Of a DNA stretch of 64,000 nt, positions 34,896-43,256 are shown piece by piece. A program made the translations under genes and the position numbers. This stretch comes from Thiopseudomonas sp. GTDB taxonomy: Bacteria > Pseudomonadota > Gammaproteobacteria > Pseudomonadales > Pseudomonadaceae. The stretch is from positions 1-64,000 of the forward strand of contig JALOAC010000009.1 of the NCBI GenBank assembly GCA_023228985.1. The letters are read 5' to 3'. Under the pieces are notes generated by a model. That model was not told where the DNA came from and did not search any database. It saw only the letters and a list, made by a program, of their open reading frames with translations. The stretch's first letter is position 1. Every line of letters starts with the position of its first letter.

Positions 34896-35720
34896 TCAGC
34901 CAAATAACCATGGTTGAATGTCGTTTTTGTTGACGATGATGAGTTGTTGCGCCTTAGCGTCGGCTTCATAAATGCGGGGGTTTATATTTAAAAGCTGTAG
35001 CTTATAACTGACTAAACAGCCGCGAGTATGGATCTCTAGTTGTCCGTCGTGCATGTCGTACTCGTGCTCGAGTACTTTGCGTTGCGACTCGCTGAGGCGT
35101 GGATCGGGGGCGATTATAATGCGGACTTGTGTGTGCCAAGCCTCATCATCGCTGGCAGAAATAGGGCTTTTATCTAGTAGCTCGGCAACTTCTTGAAAGC
35201 GCGCCAGAACAAAATCTCTAAAGCCTTTACTTTTTTCGCACCAAGCACGCAAATGCCAACGCTGGCCGGTATTGACCAGATGGTGCGGCACGATAATGCG
35301 TCCCTCGTCATTAGGGTTGCTAATAGAAACGTAATTGACTTCTACACGACGTCCTTCGCGCAGGGCTTGCATCAATGGGCGCATAAGCTCTGGTGTGATG
35401 GGACGTCTGGGCGGTTCTAGACATATATTGGCGGGGATAGCATCGTGGTGTGCGCTCTGCCCTGTTACCCAGCTAAGGTATTGCCCCACTTCACGATTGA
35501 TGTGCCGCGGAAAAAACTTATTGGTCGGGCGGTAGGTTTTTTCACTGCCGTGGTAACGCAAAGCTTCTGGATTTTGTGCGAGAAACGTCCGCATCCGCTT
35601 GCTTGCCTGCTGGCGACTGATAACGTGGATGCTGGCTAGTTGCGCTGGTTGCACGCGACCTTCCCAATAAGCTAAAAGCTCCACCAACCAAGCAAAAGAG
35701 TCGTATTTTAAATCGCTCAT
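34896..35720 (-). CDS. WYL-domain transcriptional regulator, BrxR/CapW-like
   Basis: This 274-residue protein has an N-terminal winged helix region (about 1-65, with SRQQASKRMRTFLAQNP), a WYL domain (about 115-180, VEVNYVSIS then HHLVNTGQRWHLRAW and FRDFVLARF), and a C-terminal extension with a possible WCX fold (about 195-274). The same layout is found in BrxR and CapW, repressors that control phage-defence operons and are thought to sense nucleic acid ligands through WYL. It is transcribed toward cas1 with a 126-base gap. Control of the cas genes is an inference from position. Confidence 0.87.
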   Translation of the reverse strand: MSDLKYDSFAWLVELLAYWEGRVQPAQLASIHVISRQQASKRMRTFLAQNPEALRYHGSEKTYRPTNKFFPRHINREVGQYLSWVTGQSAHHDAIPANICLEPPRRPITPELMRPLMQALREGRRVEVNYVSISNPNDEGRIIVPHHLVNTGQRWHLRAWCEKSKGFRDFVLARFQEVAELLDKSPISASDDEAWHTQVRIIIAPDPRLSESQRKVLEHEYDMHDGQLEIHTRGCLVSYKLQLLNINPRIYEADAKAQQLIIVNKNDIQPWLFG

Positions 35721-35770
35721 TAGGTAACTGCTCCTTCAGTGTGTGGATGTGCTTTAGCAGAGCTTACTGA

Positions 35771-36802
35771 TTAACCACGCTTCGATGCCAGTAGACTTTT
35801 AAGTGGTGCGGGAAGGATATTGTGGAATTTCTGGGTAAGACGCTGCTCGTACTTTTGCCAAAGAATGCCTAAGTAAATGAGACTCAGACCCATAGCGGTT
35901 AGGGCGACAGGAAACATCCAGCTGTCTTTAAAGACGCTGAATGCCAGATGCCCAAGGTAGCCGTACGCACCTAACGCACCGCAAACTACAAAGATGCGGC
36001 GCACCAATAATACGCCAACACCGATCATGAACAAGTTGGTGCAGAAGTACATGAATTTGGCCAGTTCGCTGTCTGAGTGTTGCATTGATAGACCGCCCCA
36101 AAAGGCCAACACGCCAAACAGGTAAATCCAAAAGGCATAGTCGGCTGTGTGATGCGCACGAATATCAACCCACACGGCCAGCGCAATCATTAGTAACCCT
36201 GTGTACATCGAAACCAGCTGCCGCAGCTCCCAAGTAATTGCGCCTCCGCCAATGATGGCAACGATGTCCATGGTCATATACCACAGGGTGAAGGCAATCG
36301 GCATGATCAGGAAGGGGTATTTATAGCGCCAAGCAACAATCACCCCCACCGCTAACGTGCCCAACTCCATGTACAACCAATGCCATTTAACGTAGCGGTG
36401 ATAGTCGCGGTACTGGCTTTCATCCGGCCATAGCCCAAGCCAATGCTGTAGGCCGTAAATAGCCAACGGGGTCATACAGACGACAAAGGTGGCAGTAATG
36501 CCAGCGGGGATGCTGAGCTGCCTGCTTGCGAAGTGGTTGGTAAGCTTTAAACCAACTCCAGCATAAAGCAGCGATAAAAAGAAGATGCCCGCGCCACCAA
36601 AAGACTCCCAGCCAAGGTTCATAAATAAGGTCATCGCGCCAATGGCCATCAGCCCGCCCAAGTAATACAGCACATGGGTAAAGGTAAACCGAGGCACATC
36701 AGCCGTTTGCCGCTGTATGAATTCAATCAGAGAATCGGCTTGAGTTGCCGAGAGAATACCGTGCTCGACAGCGCTAGTGAGTTGCTTCCGTGTTATTTTC
36801 AT
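35771..36802 (-). CDS. DUF2157-like multi-pass membrane protein
   Basis: This 343-residue protein starts with a soluble segment (KITRKQLTSAVEHGILSATQADSLIEFIQ, about 2-31) of the kind found in DUF2157 proteins. It continues with roughly nine or ten hydrophobic helices from about residue 43 to 320 and ends in a basic tail. Function is unknown. It lies between the WYL gene (50 bases downstream) and dusC on the same strand, so the WYL gene may be co-transcribed with it. Confidence 0.7.
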   Translation of the reverse strand: MKITRKQLTSAVEHGILSATQADSLIEFIQRQTADVPRFTFTHVLYYLGGLMAIGAMTLFMNLGWESFGGAGIFFLSLLYAGVGLKLTNHFASRQLSIPAGITATFVVCMTPLAIYGLQHWLGLWPDESQYRDYHRYVKWHWLYMELGTLAVGVIVAWRYKYPFLIMPIAFTLWYMTMDIVAIIGGGAITWELRQLVSMYTGLLMIALAVWVDIRAHHTADYAFWIYLFGVLAFWGGLSMQHSDSELAKFMYFCTNLFMIGVGVLLVRRIFVVCGALGAYGYLGHLAFSVFKDSWMFPVALTAMGLSLIYLGILWQKYEQRLTQKFHNILPAPLKSLLASKRG

Positions 36803-36888
36803 ATCCTTTTGACCTCATTAGTTAATGTCGCGTGCCCTGCTGGAGATGGAGCAGTTTGTGCGCCAAGCCGCTTTAGGCTGAGTCAGGA

Positions 36889-37836
36889 TTACATAGCCCT
36901 TTTCAACAACTGCTCCACTACTTCCGGGTCGGTTTCACGACGGATTTGATTAAATAGCTGCTGCGCTTCGGGATAGTTACGCATTAATAGCGCCAGCCAT
37001 TGTTTTAATCGGCCCGGTGCTTGGCGCGGGGTGACGTTGATGCGCACTCGCTGCCAAAACTCCTGTATCAGTGGCATCAAGCCTTCCCAAGTTAGTGGCT
37101 GATAAGATTCGCCACGCTGTAGCGCTTGGATTTGCCGCGCCAAATCCGGTTGCGTCACCAATCCCCGACCAATCATCACAGACTGCACACCACTGACTTC
37201 ACGGCAACGCAGCCAGTCCGCCACCGACCACACCTCGCCATTCGCCATGACTGGCACATCCACCACGTCTTGAATTTTGGCAATCCACTCCCAGTGCGCT
37301 GGTGGTTTATAACCGTCTGTTTTGGTGCGTGCGTGCACCACCAGCTGTGCAATTCCGCCCTGCGCCAACGCGCGCGCGCAATCTAGCGCAGTGTCTGTGT
37401 TGTCATAACCCAAGCGCATTTTGGCGGTGAGAGGTGTGTGTTTGGGTAAAGCGGCGCGCACTTGTTCAGCAATACGAAATAAGCGTTCAGGTTCTTTCAT
37501 CAAAATCGCGCCGCCTTTGGATTTATTAACAGTTTTGGCGGGACAACCAAAGTTTAAATCCACGACAGAGGCTCCCAACTGCGCTACTTGTGCGGCATTT
37601 TCAGCCAAGCAAACAGGATCAGAACCCAATAATTGCACGCGCAGTTGTGTGCCGCTTGCCGTTGCGCTGCCCTGCTTTAGTTCGGGTGCAATGCGTTGAA
37701 TGATTGACGGTGGTAGCAGCGTGTCGGTGATGCGGATAAATTCGGTCACGCACCAGTCGATACCGCCTTGGCGCGTGAGCAGGTCGCGCATCATGGCATC
37801 GGCTAAGCCTTCCATGGGGGCTAAAGCGATTTCCAC
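36889..37836 (-). CDS. dusC: tRNA-dihydrouridine(16) synthase
   Basis: DusC reduces uridine 16 in the tRNA D-loop with FMN and NADPH. The 315-residue TIM-barrel flavoprotein begins MEIALAPMEGLAD and has the catalytic Cys98 in VDLNFGCPAKTVNKSKGG, with the late VMIGRGLVTQPDL segment near the flavin phosphate. Subfamily choice (DusC rather than DusA or DusB) rests on the N-terminus and length. It starts four bases after the thioesterase stop, so it is probably in one operon with it and eda. Confidence 0.92.
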   Translation of the reverse strand: MEIALAPMEGLADAMMRDLLTRQGGIDWCVTEFIRITDTLLPPSIIQRIAPELKQGSATASGTQLRVQLLGSDPVCLAENAAQVAQLGASVVDLNFGCPAKTVNKSKGGAILMKEPERLFRIAEQVRAALPKHTPLTAKMRLGYDNTDTALDCARALAQGGIAQLVVHARTKTDGYKPPAHWEWIAKIQDVVDVPVMANGEVWSVADWLRCREVSGVQSVMIGRGLVTQPDLARQIQALQRGESYQPLTWEGLMPLIQEFWQRVRINVTPRQAPGRLKQWLALLMRNYPEAQQLFNQIRRETDPEVVEQLLKRAM

Positions 37837-37840
37837 TGGG

Positions 37841-38290
37841 TCAGTCCTTATCCAAATCGCGCCAAGCTTTGCCGTAGCCGGTCAAAAACTCTTCTGGCAT
37901 ACGCTTTGGGCGACCGGTGGTGAGCTGCACACAAACAAAGGTCGTGCGGGCGCGCAGCAAAGTAGCACCATCGGCAGGACGAATCAGTTGAAACAGGCGA
38001 TCCATTTTCAGGCGATTGTCGGGTGTAACAATCCAAGTACCCATGCACAGTTCTTCACCCAAATACGCACTGGCGAGGTAATCAATTTCATGGCGCACTA
38101 TTGCCATGCCACGGTCCAATTCTTGGTAGCGTTTGACATCCAAGCCCAAGCTTTGTGAGTGCTGCCACGCGCAATCTTCCATCCACTGCACATAGACAGC
38201 GTTATTGACGTGGTTTAGCTCGTCGATTTGTTCAGCACTTGCTTGAAACTTGCTTTGAAATGGCGCAGGCCAATCCCATTCTAAACACAT
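37841..38290 (-). CDS. Acyl-CoA thioesterase, hotdog fold
   Basis: This 149-residue protein has the 4-hydroxybenzoyl-CoA thioesterase-like hotdog pattern: QIDELNHVNNAVYVQWMEDC near the N-terminus, where Asp or Asn residues at the conserved turn are catalytic, followed by IVRHEIDYLASAYLGEEL. A longer frame exists upstream, but it would run far into eda. The ATG at 38288-38290 gives the start MCLEWDW and a 10-base overlap with eda, which is preferred. The acyl substrate is unknown. Confidence 0.87.
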   Translation of the reverse strand: MCLEWDWPAPFQSKFQASAEQIDELNHVNNAVYVQWMEDCAWQHSQSLGLDVKRYQELDRGMAIVRHEIDYLASAYLGEELCMGTWIVTPDNRLKMDRLFQLIRPADGATLLRARTTFVCVQLTTGRPKRMPEEFLTGYGKAWRDLDKD

Positions 38291-38928
38291 ACCAAACTCC
38301 TCGCTAACTCCTGCGCCTGTTGCGCCAAGGCGGTTATTTGCCGCCAATCATTAGCCCGCACCAAAGCATCCGGTGCCAACCAGCTGCCGCCACAGCAAAT
38401 CACATTGGGTAACTTAAGAAAGCTCAACAGGTTATCCAGATGGATACCGCCCGTGGGGCAGAATTTAATGTCGGCAAAGGGGCCTTTAAAACTATCCAGC
38501 AGTTTTAAGCTGCCTTCTAAGCTGGCCGGAAACAGCTTTAGCGTGCGATAACCGTATTCCATGGCGTGCAACACCTCAGAAGGCGTTATTACAGCGGGTA
38601 AATAAGGTAATGCGCTGGCTTGTGCAGCCTCAGCCAATTGCGGCGTAAACCCTGGACTTACGGCAAATTGCGCGCCTGCTTGTTTGGCCTGTTCAAACTG
38701 TTCTGCTTGCACCACAGTCCCCACCCCCACTAGAAGCTCTGGCAGTTGTTGACGCAAAGTCGTGACCACCTCAAGCGCCTGCGGTGTTCTTAAGGTGATT
38801 TCTAAGACCTGCACACCTCCCTGATGTAGCGCTTGCGCCAACGCAATCGCTGTATCGGGCTGGTTAACCACTAAGACCGGTAATACGGGATAAGCCTTAG
38901 CGAGTATCTGCTCTATGCTGTGCATCAA
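38281..38928 (-). CDS. eda: KDPG/KHG aldolase
   Basis: Eda splits 2-keto-3-deoxy-6-phosphogluconate into pyruvate and glyceraldehyde 3-phosphate, the last step of the Entner-Doudoroff route. The 215-residue TIM-barrel has the catalytic glutamate in VLEITLRTPQAL and the Schiff-base lysine in DIKFCPTGGIHLDN. Length is normal. No edd or other pathway gene is next to it. It overlaps the start of the thioesterase gene. Confidence 0.95.
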   Translation of the reverse strand: MMHSIEQILAKAYPVLPVLVVNQPDTAIALAQALHQGGVQVLEITLRTPQALEVVTTLRQQLPELLVGVGTVVQAEQFEQAKQAGAQFAVSPGFTPQLAEAAQASALPYLPAVITPSEVLHAMEYGYRTLKLFPASLEGSLKLLDSFKGPFADIKFCPTGGIHLDNLLSFLKLPNVICCGGSWLAPDALVRANDWRQITALAQQAQELARSLVCV

Positions 38929-38972
38929 TTATTCCTTAACCACAGTATGGGACAGTGGCAGAAACCCCCTGC

Positions 38973-40295
38973 TTAGGGCTGCTTTTTACGCAAGGGTGCA
39001 TGACCGTCATCGCTAAACACGGCCGGTTTGCTGGGTGCGCTGCGGGGTCTATTGGGCTTTTTCGCTGCTTTTTTCTTAGCATCGCCTTTAACCGCTTCTT
39101 TTTTCTTTTTCACGCCAACCGCTTTACCCGAGCTTTTTACTTTTTTCGGGCCGTGGTAACCACCCTTCAAGCCTGGCAGTATGCGCTTTTCAAACTCTTG
39201 CTTAAGGTAGCGTTGAATACTGGACATCAGATTCCAGTCCAAATGTTCAATCAGTGAAATCGCTAAACCTTGATTGCCGCTACGACCCGTACGACCAATG
39301 CGGTGTACGTATTCGTCACCCGAGCGAGGCATATCAAAGTTAATCACCAGATCAACGCCTTCAATATCCAATCCGCGCGCTGCTACGTCTGTAGCTAACA
39401 GCACCCGCTCACTGCCCTGACTAAAACGCAGTAACGTTTGTTTTCTTTCTTGCTGATCCTTTTCACCATGCAAAACAAACACACGGAAATCCTTAGCGCG
39501 TAGACGACCGTACAGTTTGTCTGCAGCAATGCGCGTGTTGGTAAACACTATGGCTTTGCGATAGGTTTCATTGGCCAGCAACCAAGCTAACAGCTGCTCT
39601 TTGTGTGCAAAGCTTTCTGCTGTGATAAATTCCTGCCGTGTGGTTTCGCTTAGCTGTGAAACCGGATTGAGCATTAAATGCACAGGCTCATGCAATAGGC
39701 TCTGGGTAATTTCACGCAGTACACGTCCGCCGGTGGTGGCAGAAAACAACAGCGTTTGCTCACGCAGTTCACAGGCATTAATGATGGATTGCATCGCATC
39801 CGCAAAGCCCAAGTCCAGCATGCGGTCTGCTTCATCCAGCACCAACCAACGCACTTCTTTGGCAGGAAAACTGGCGGCTTCAATATGCTCTAGCAAGCGT
39901 CCTGGAGTGGCGACCAGAATGTCTGGTACACGACGCAACTCGGCGGCTTGTTCTCTAAAACCTTCACCACCAATGAGCATGGTGGCTTTGATAAAGGTGA
40001 AACGTGCAAAACGCTCGATTTCATCGGTGATTTGTCGCGCCAGCTCGCGCGTAGGCACAATAATCAGTGCGCGGGTTGCGTGGGTGCCTTCTTCTTGGTT
40101 TAGCAGGTGCTGTAATATCGGCAACACAAAAGCGGCTGTTTTGCCACTACCCGTCTGCGCTGTTGCACGCAAATCGCGGCCTTGCAGAGCAACCGGTATG
40201 GCTTGTTTTTGTACCTCTGTTGGCTCAATAAACTCCAACTCGGCCAGCGCTTTTAATAGACGCTCGTGTAACCCTAACTCTGCAAACATTGGCAA
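38973..40295 (-). CDS. DEAD-box RNA helicase
   Basis: The 440-residue protein has the full DEAD-box set: the Q motif near FIEPTEVQKQAIP, Walker A AQTGSGKT, PTRELA, DEAD in LVLDEADRMLDLGF, SAT, and the C-terminal domain with ATDVAARGLDIEGV and HRIGRTGRSG. A Lys/Arg/Pro-rich tail (about 375-440) probably binds RNA without specificity. It resembles SrmB or RhlE proteins that act in ribosome assembly or mRNA turnover; the exact orthologue is uncertain, so no symbol is given. Confidence 0.93.
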   Translation of the reverse strand: MPMFAELGLHERLLKALAELEFIEPTEVQKQAIPVALQGRDLRATAQTGSGKTAAFVLPILQHLLNQEEGTHATRALIIVPTRELARQITDEIERFARFTFIKATMLIGGEGFREQAAELRRVPDILVATPGRLLEHIEAASFPAKEVRWLVLDEADRMLDLGFADAMQSIINACELREQTLLFSATTGGRVLREITQSLLHEPVHLMLNPVSQLSETTRQEFITAESFAHKEQLLAWLLANETYRKAIVFTNTRIAADKLYGRLRAKDFRVFVLHGEKDQQERKQTLLRFSQGSERVLLATDVAARGLDIEGVDLVINFDMPRSGDEYVHRIGRTGRSGNQGLAISLIEHLDWNLMSSIQRYLKQEFEKRILPGLKGGYHGPKKVKSSGKAVGVKKKKEAVKGDAKKKAAKKPNRPRSAPSKPAVFSDDGHAPLRKKQP

Positions 40296-40370
40296 CCCTA
40301 AAACATAATTAATCGAACACGGAATCTTACATGAAATTGCTGGTGCTGTATGAGATTGACGAAGATTTAA

Positions 40371-40658
40371 TTAGCTTCGCTTAGCCGCCGCAGACAGCAT
40401 ATAAGCTGAAACCGGCGCGCTAATGACCAAAAATAACGTTACCAACAATTCGTGCACCAACAAGCCGCCATGGGCGAAACTAAAATAAATCATGGACGCG
40501 ATAAGGATTCCACCCACACCCAAGGTGGTGGCTTTGGCCGGACCATGCAAGCGCATGTAAAAGTCCTTAAAGCGAAACAAGCCAATCGAGCCAACCAAAG
40601 CAAAAAAGCTGCCGACCAGCAGAAAGAAACACACCACTAACTCAACAAAAAAATTCAT
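40371..40658 (-). CDS. phaG: Monovalent cation/H+ antiporter subunit G
   Basis: This 95-residue protein has three membrane segments and is the MnhG/PhaG subunit of the Mrp-type antiporter. The conserved GSIGLFRFKDFYMRLHGPAK segment is typical of the family. It is the last gene of the pha operon, eight bases after phaF. All subunits are needed for Na+/H+ or K+/H+ exchange. Confidence 0.93.
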   Translation of the reverse strand: MNFFVELVVCFFLLVGSFFALVGSIGLFRFKDFYMRLHGPAKATTLGVGGILIASMIYFSFAHGGLLVHELLVTLFLVISAPVSAYMLSAAAKRS

Positions 40659-40666
40659 GACTCACC

Positions 40667-40936
40667 CTAATCAATCACGTCGCCGCGCAGAATGTATTTA
40701 CTGATCACCACCGTGCTGAAGAAACCAAACAGCGCGATCAACAAAGCGGCCTCGAAAAACAAGCGGCTATCCAGCGCCATCCCAAATAAAATCAAAATAG
40801 CTAGACCGTTGATATACAGCGTATCCACCGCCAAAGCTCGGTCAACAATGGCGGGACCTCTGATTAAGCGTACAAGGTTTAACACAAACGCCACGCCCAT
40901 CATCAGCATGCTGATCCAGATAACCACGCCTATCAT
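40667..40936 (-). CDS. phaF: Monovalent cation/H+ antiporter subunit F
   Basis: This 89-residue protein with three membrane helices carries the MnhF/PhaF signature LIRGPAIVDRALAVDTLYIN. Its ATG overlaps the phaE stop by four bases. It belongs to the Mrp complex in the inner membrane. Confidence 0.93.
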   Translation of the reverse strand: MIGVVIWISMLMMGVAFVLNLVRLIRGPAIVDRALAVDTLYINGLAILILFGMALDSRLFFEAALLIALFGFFSTVVISKYILRGDVID

Positions 40937-41421
40937 ATAAACACCTGCTGCAAGAGTACTTCGTAGCGCTGCCGAATACTGGCACGCAATGCGTCGACAT
41001 CGGTGCAGTGCAGTGCATGCACTTCAATGCGTCTGGTTTCCCTGTTGTAACAGGTCGACACCGAGCCCGGCGCCAGCGAAATGGCGCTCATCAGCATAAA
41101 AATCGCCAGATCATTATTCAGCTCAGTGTAAAACTCAACAAACTTGGGCTCTAGCTTAGCCTGTGGCCCCAAGGCTAAACGCGCCACTTCTATATTGCCC
41201 AAAACAATATCGGTTAATGCGCGCCACAAAAAAACCACCAAGGCCGACCAGCTTCGTATTTTTGGTCCGGGCAGCCACCAGTTTTGCATTAGCCGCGGAA
41301 TCGCCAACGCCAAAATCGCACCAAACACCCATTGACCGGGCGAGGTGAAACTGTCCACCAACAATAACCACGCTAGCAATAACAGCGCGCTGAGCATGGG
41401 TTGTTTAAACCAATTCCCCAT
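40933..41421 (-). CDS. phaE: Monovalent cation/H+ antiporter subunit E
   Basis: This 162-residue MnhE/PhaE subunit has two or three N-terminal membrane helices and a cytoplasmic part containing the family pattern SAISLAPGSVSTCYNRETR (usually LTPGTxx in others). The C-terminal part is predicted soluble. It lies three bases after phaD. Confidence 0.92.
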   Translation of the reverse strand: MGNWFKQPMLSALLLLAWLLLVDSFTSPGQWVFGAILALAIPRLMQNWWLPGPKIRSWSALVVFLWRALTDIVLGNIEVARLALGPQAKLEPKFVEFYTELNNDLAIFMLMSAISLAPGSVSTCYNRETRRIEVHALHCTDVDALRASIRQRYEVLLQQVFI

Positions 41422-41424
41422 TGC

Positions 41425-42918
41425 CTATTCTCCTGTTAATTGCTGTAAATACAGCTCGGGCTGCAATAACTGCTGCGCGCTAGCCTGACAAAAAGCCAGT
41501 ACAGGCTCAGCAAAAATCACTAGCAACACGCCACTACCGATAAGCGCCACGGCACTGACAAAAGCAGGCGTGCTAAAACGCGCATGTTCATCAATTGCGC
41601 CTGTGTGCTGCCAAAACAAAACACTACCGGCGCGGCTGAGGGCGAGTAAAACCACCAAGCTCGCTAGTAATACCGTTACCCAAAGAAAGCCCTGCTGTAT
41701 GCCCTGCGCTGCTTGCAACAAACTGAGTTTGCCGACAAAGCCAGAAAACGGCGGCAAACCTGCAGTGGCCACAGCACCCACAAAAAACAAAGCACCCAAT
41801 CGAGCCGGGGTTAACAAAGGCGCGCCTGTGCGCAAAATACCCTTGAGCTTGCCGCGTTGTTTAGCGATCAAGTCGGCCAATAAAAACAGGCCGGCAATGC
41901 CCCAAGTGCTGTGTAATAAGTAATACAAACTAGCTGTAAGTGCCGCCTCAGAACCCATGCTAATACCTGCCAGCAACGTACCTACGGATACTAGAACCAA
42001 ATACGCCAGCATGCTGTGCAGCGTTCCCGCAGCAAAAGCGCCTATTGCGCCCAACATCATGGTCAACAGCGCAATTACAAACAGCACATCCAAACCAAAA
42101 CCTGCTGCAGCGCCTGTTTGTCCCCCGAACACCAAGGTCGTCATGCGTAAAATCGCATACAGTCCCACCTTAGTCATAATGGCAAACAAAGCCGCCACCG
42201 GTGCTGTAGCGCTGGCATAGGCGCGCGGTAACCAAAAGTGTAGCGGTAAGAAAGCAGCCTTTAAGCCAAACACCAGTAATAACACCCAGCCTGCAGCCTG
42301 CAATAAATATTGCTCGTCGCCCTGCGCTTGCGCCACAAAGCGTGCCAAATCCGCCATGTTAAGCGTGCCAGCCACGCCATAAAACAAACCCGCGCCGAGC
42401 AGAAACAAGCTCGAACCCACTAGGTTTAAAATCACATAATGCACCGCAGAGCGGAGTCGTTCAGCACCCAAGCCATGCAGCAGCAAGGTATAAGAGGCTA
42501 TCAGCAAAATCTCAAAGCAAACAAACAGGTTAAACAGGTCACCGGTTAAAAAAGCACCGTTAATGCCAGCCAATTGAAACTGAAATAATGCATGAAAATT
42601 GCGCCCGCGTTGGTCATCCCCAGCTACCGCATAAAAATTCACCCACAGCGCCAACATCGCAGTGGTGGCTAAGAGCAAAGCACTCAGGCGGTCCAACACC
42701 AAAACAATACCAAAAGGTGCATGCCAGTTACCCATGCTATACACCTGAACACCACCCTGCTCGGCCATGCTCAACAGCAGTAAAGCCACCACTAGCAATG
42801 CCAAGCTGGCAGCAAGGCTGATGTTGCGCTGTAGACTGATGTGCTCGTCTTTTACCCAGCTTAATAATGCGCCAATCAACAAGGGCAAAATAAAGGGCAC
42901 AACAATTAAATGACTCAC
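41425..42918 (-). CDS. phaD: Monovalent cation/H+ antiporter subunit D
   Basis: This 497-residue protein with about 14 helices is homologous to the NuoM/NuoN proton-pumping subunits of complex I. The buried charged residues of the family are visible as GLKAAFLPLHFWLPRAYASA and in the helix containing the MTKVG motif. It is one of the two large antiporter-like subunits of the Mrp complex. It overlaps the phaC stop by four bases. Confidence 0.95.
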   Translation of the reverse strand: MSHLIVVPFILPLLIGALLSWVKDEHISLQRNISLAASLALLVVALLLLSMAEQGGVQVYSMGNWHAPFGIVLVLDRLSALLLATTAMLALWVNFYAVAGDDQRGRNFHALFQFQLAGINGAFLTGDLFNLFVCFEILLIASYTLLLHGLGAERLRSAVHYVILNLVGSSLFLLGAGLFYGVAGTLNMADLARFVAQAQGDEQYLLQAAGWVLLLVFGLKAAFLPLHFWLPRAYASATAPVAALFAIMTKVGLYAILRMTTLVFGGQTGAAAGFGLDVLFVIALLTMMLGAIGAFAAGTLHSMLAYLVLVSVGTLLAGISMGSEAALTASLYYLLHSTWGIAGLFLLADLIAKQRGKLKGILRTGAPLLTPARLGALFFVGAVATAGLPPFSGFVGKLSLLQAAQGIQQGFLWVTVLLASLVVLLALSRAGSVLFWQHTGAIDEHARFSTPAFVSAVALIGSGVLLVIFAEPVLAFCQASAQQLLQPELYLQQLTGE

Positions 42919-43256
42919 GGTGCCTCCTGCTTATTTTTCTCAGAACCATCCACATGGTCCGTGCCCAAAATCACATAGGCGCGCAGGGATAAAATCAGTA
43001 AAAACGCCGTCATCGCAAATCCGATCACAATGGCGGTTAACACCAAGGCTTGCGGAACAGGATCGGTATAACTAGCCGAGGTGCCAATCACTGCAGGCTG
43101 GCCTGTTTTTAAACGGCCCATGGAGAACAGAAAGATATTAATGGCGTACGACAACAGCGTAAGGCCCAAGGCTACGGGAAAGGTACGCGCACGCAAAATC
43201 AAATACACGCCGCAAAACACCAGGCCGCCAATGGCGCAAGCAATCCACAGCTCCAT
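42915..43256 (-). CDS. phaC: Monovalent cation/H+ antiporter subunit C
   Basis: This 113-residue protein has three helices and is the MnhC/PhaC subunit, related to NuoK. The family pattern DPVPQALVLTAIVIGFAMTA is present. It overlaps phaAB by one base and phaD by four bases, so translation of the operon is coupled. This phaC is not the polyhydroxyalkanoate synthase of the same name. Confidence 0.93.
   Translation of the reverse strand: MELWIACAIGGLVFCGVYLILRARTFPVALGLTLLSYAINIFLFSMGRLKTGQPAVIGTSASYTDPVPQALVLTAIVIGFAMTAFLLILSLRAYVILGTDHVDGSEKNKQEAP

Noticed and set aside
39571..40308. A 245-codon plus-strand frame opposite the DEAD-box helicase gene
   Set aside because: The minus strand carries all DEAD-box motifs; the plus-strand product is Ser/Arg/Cys-rich without any recognisable domain.
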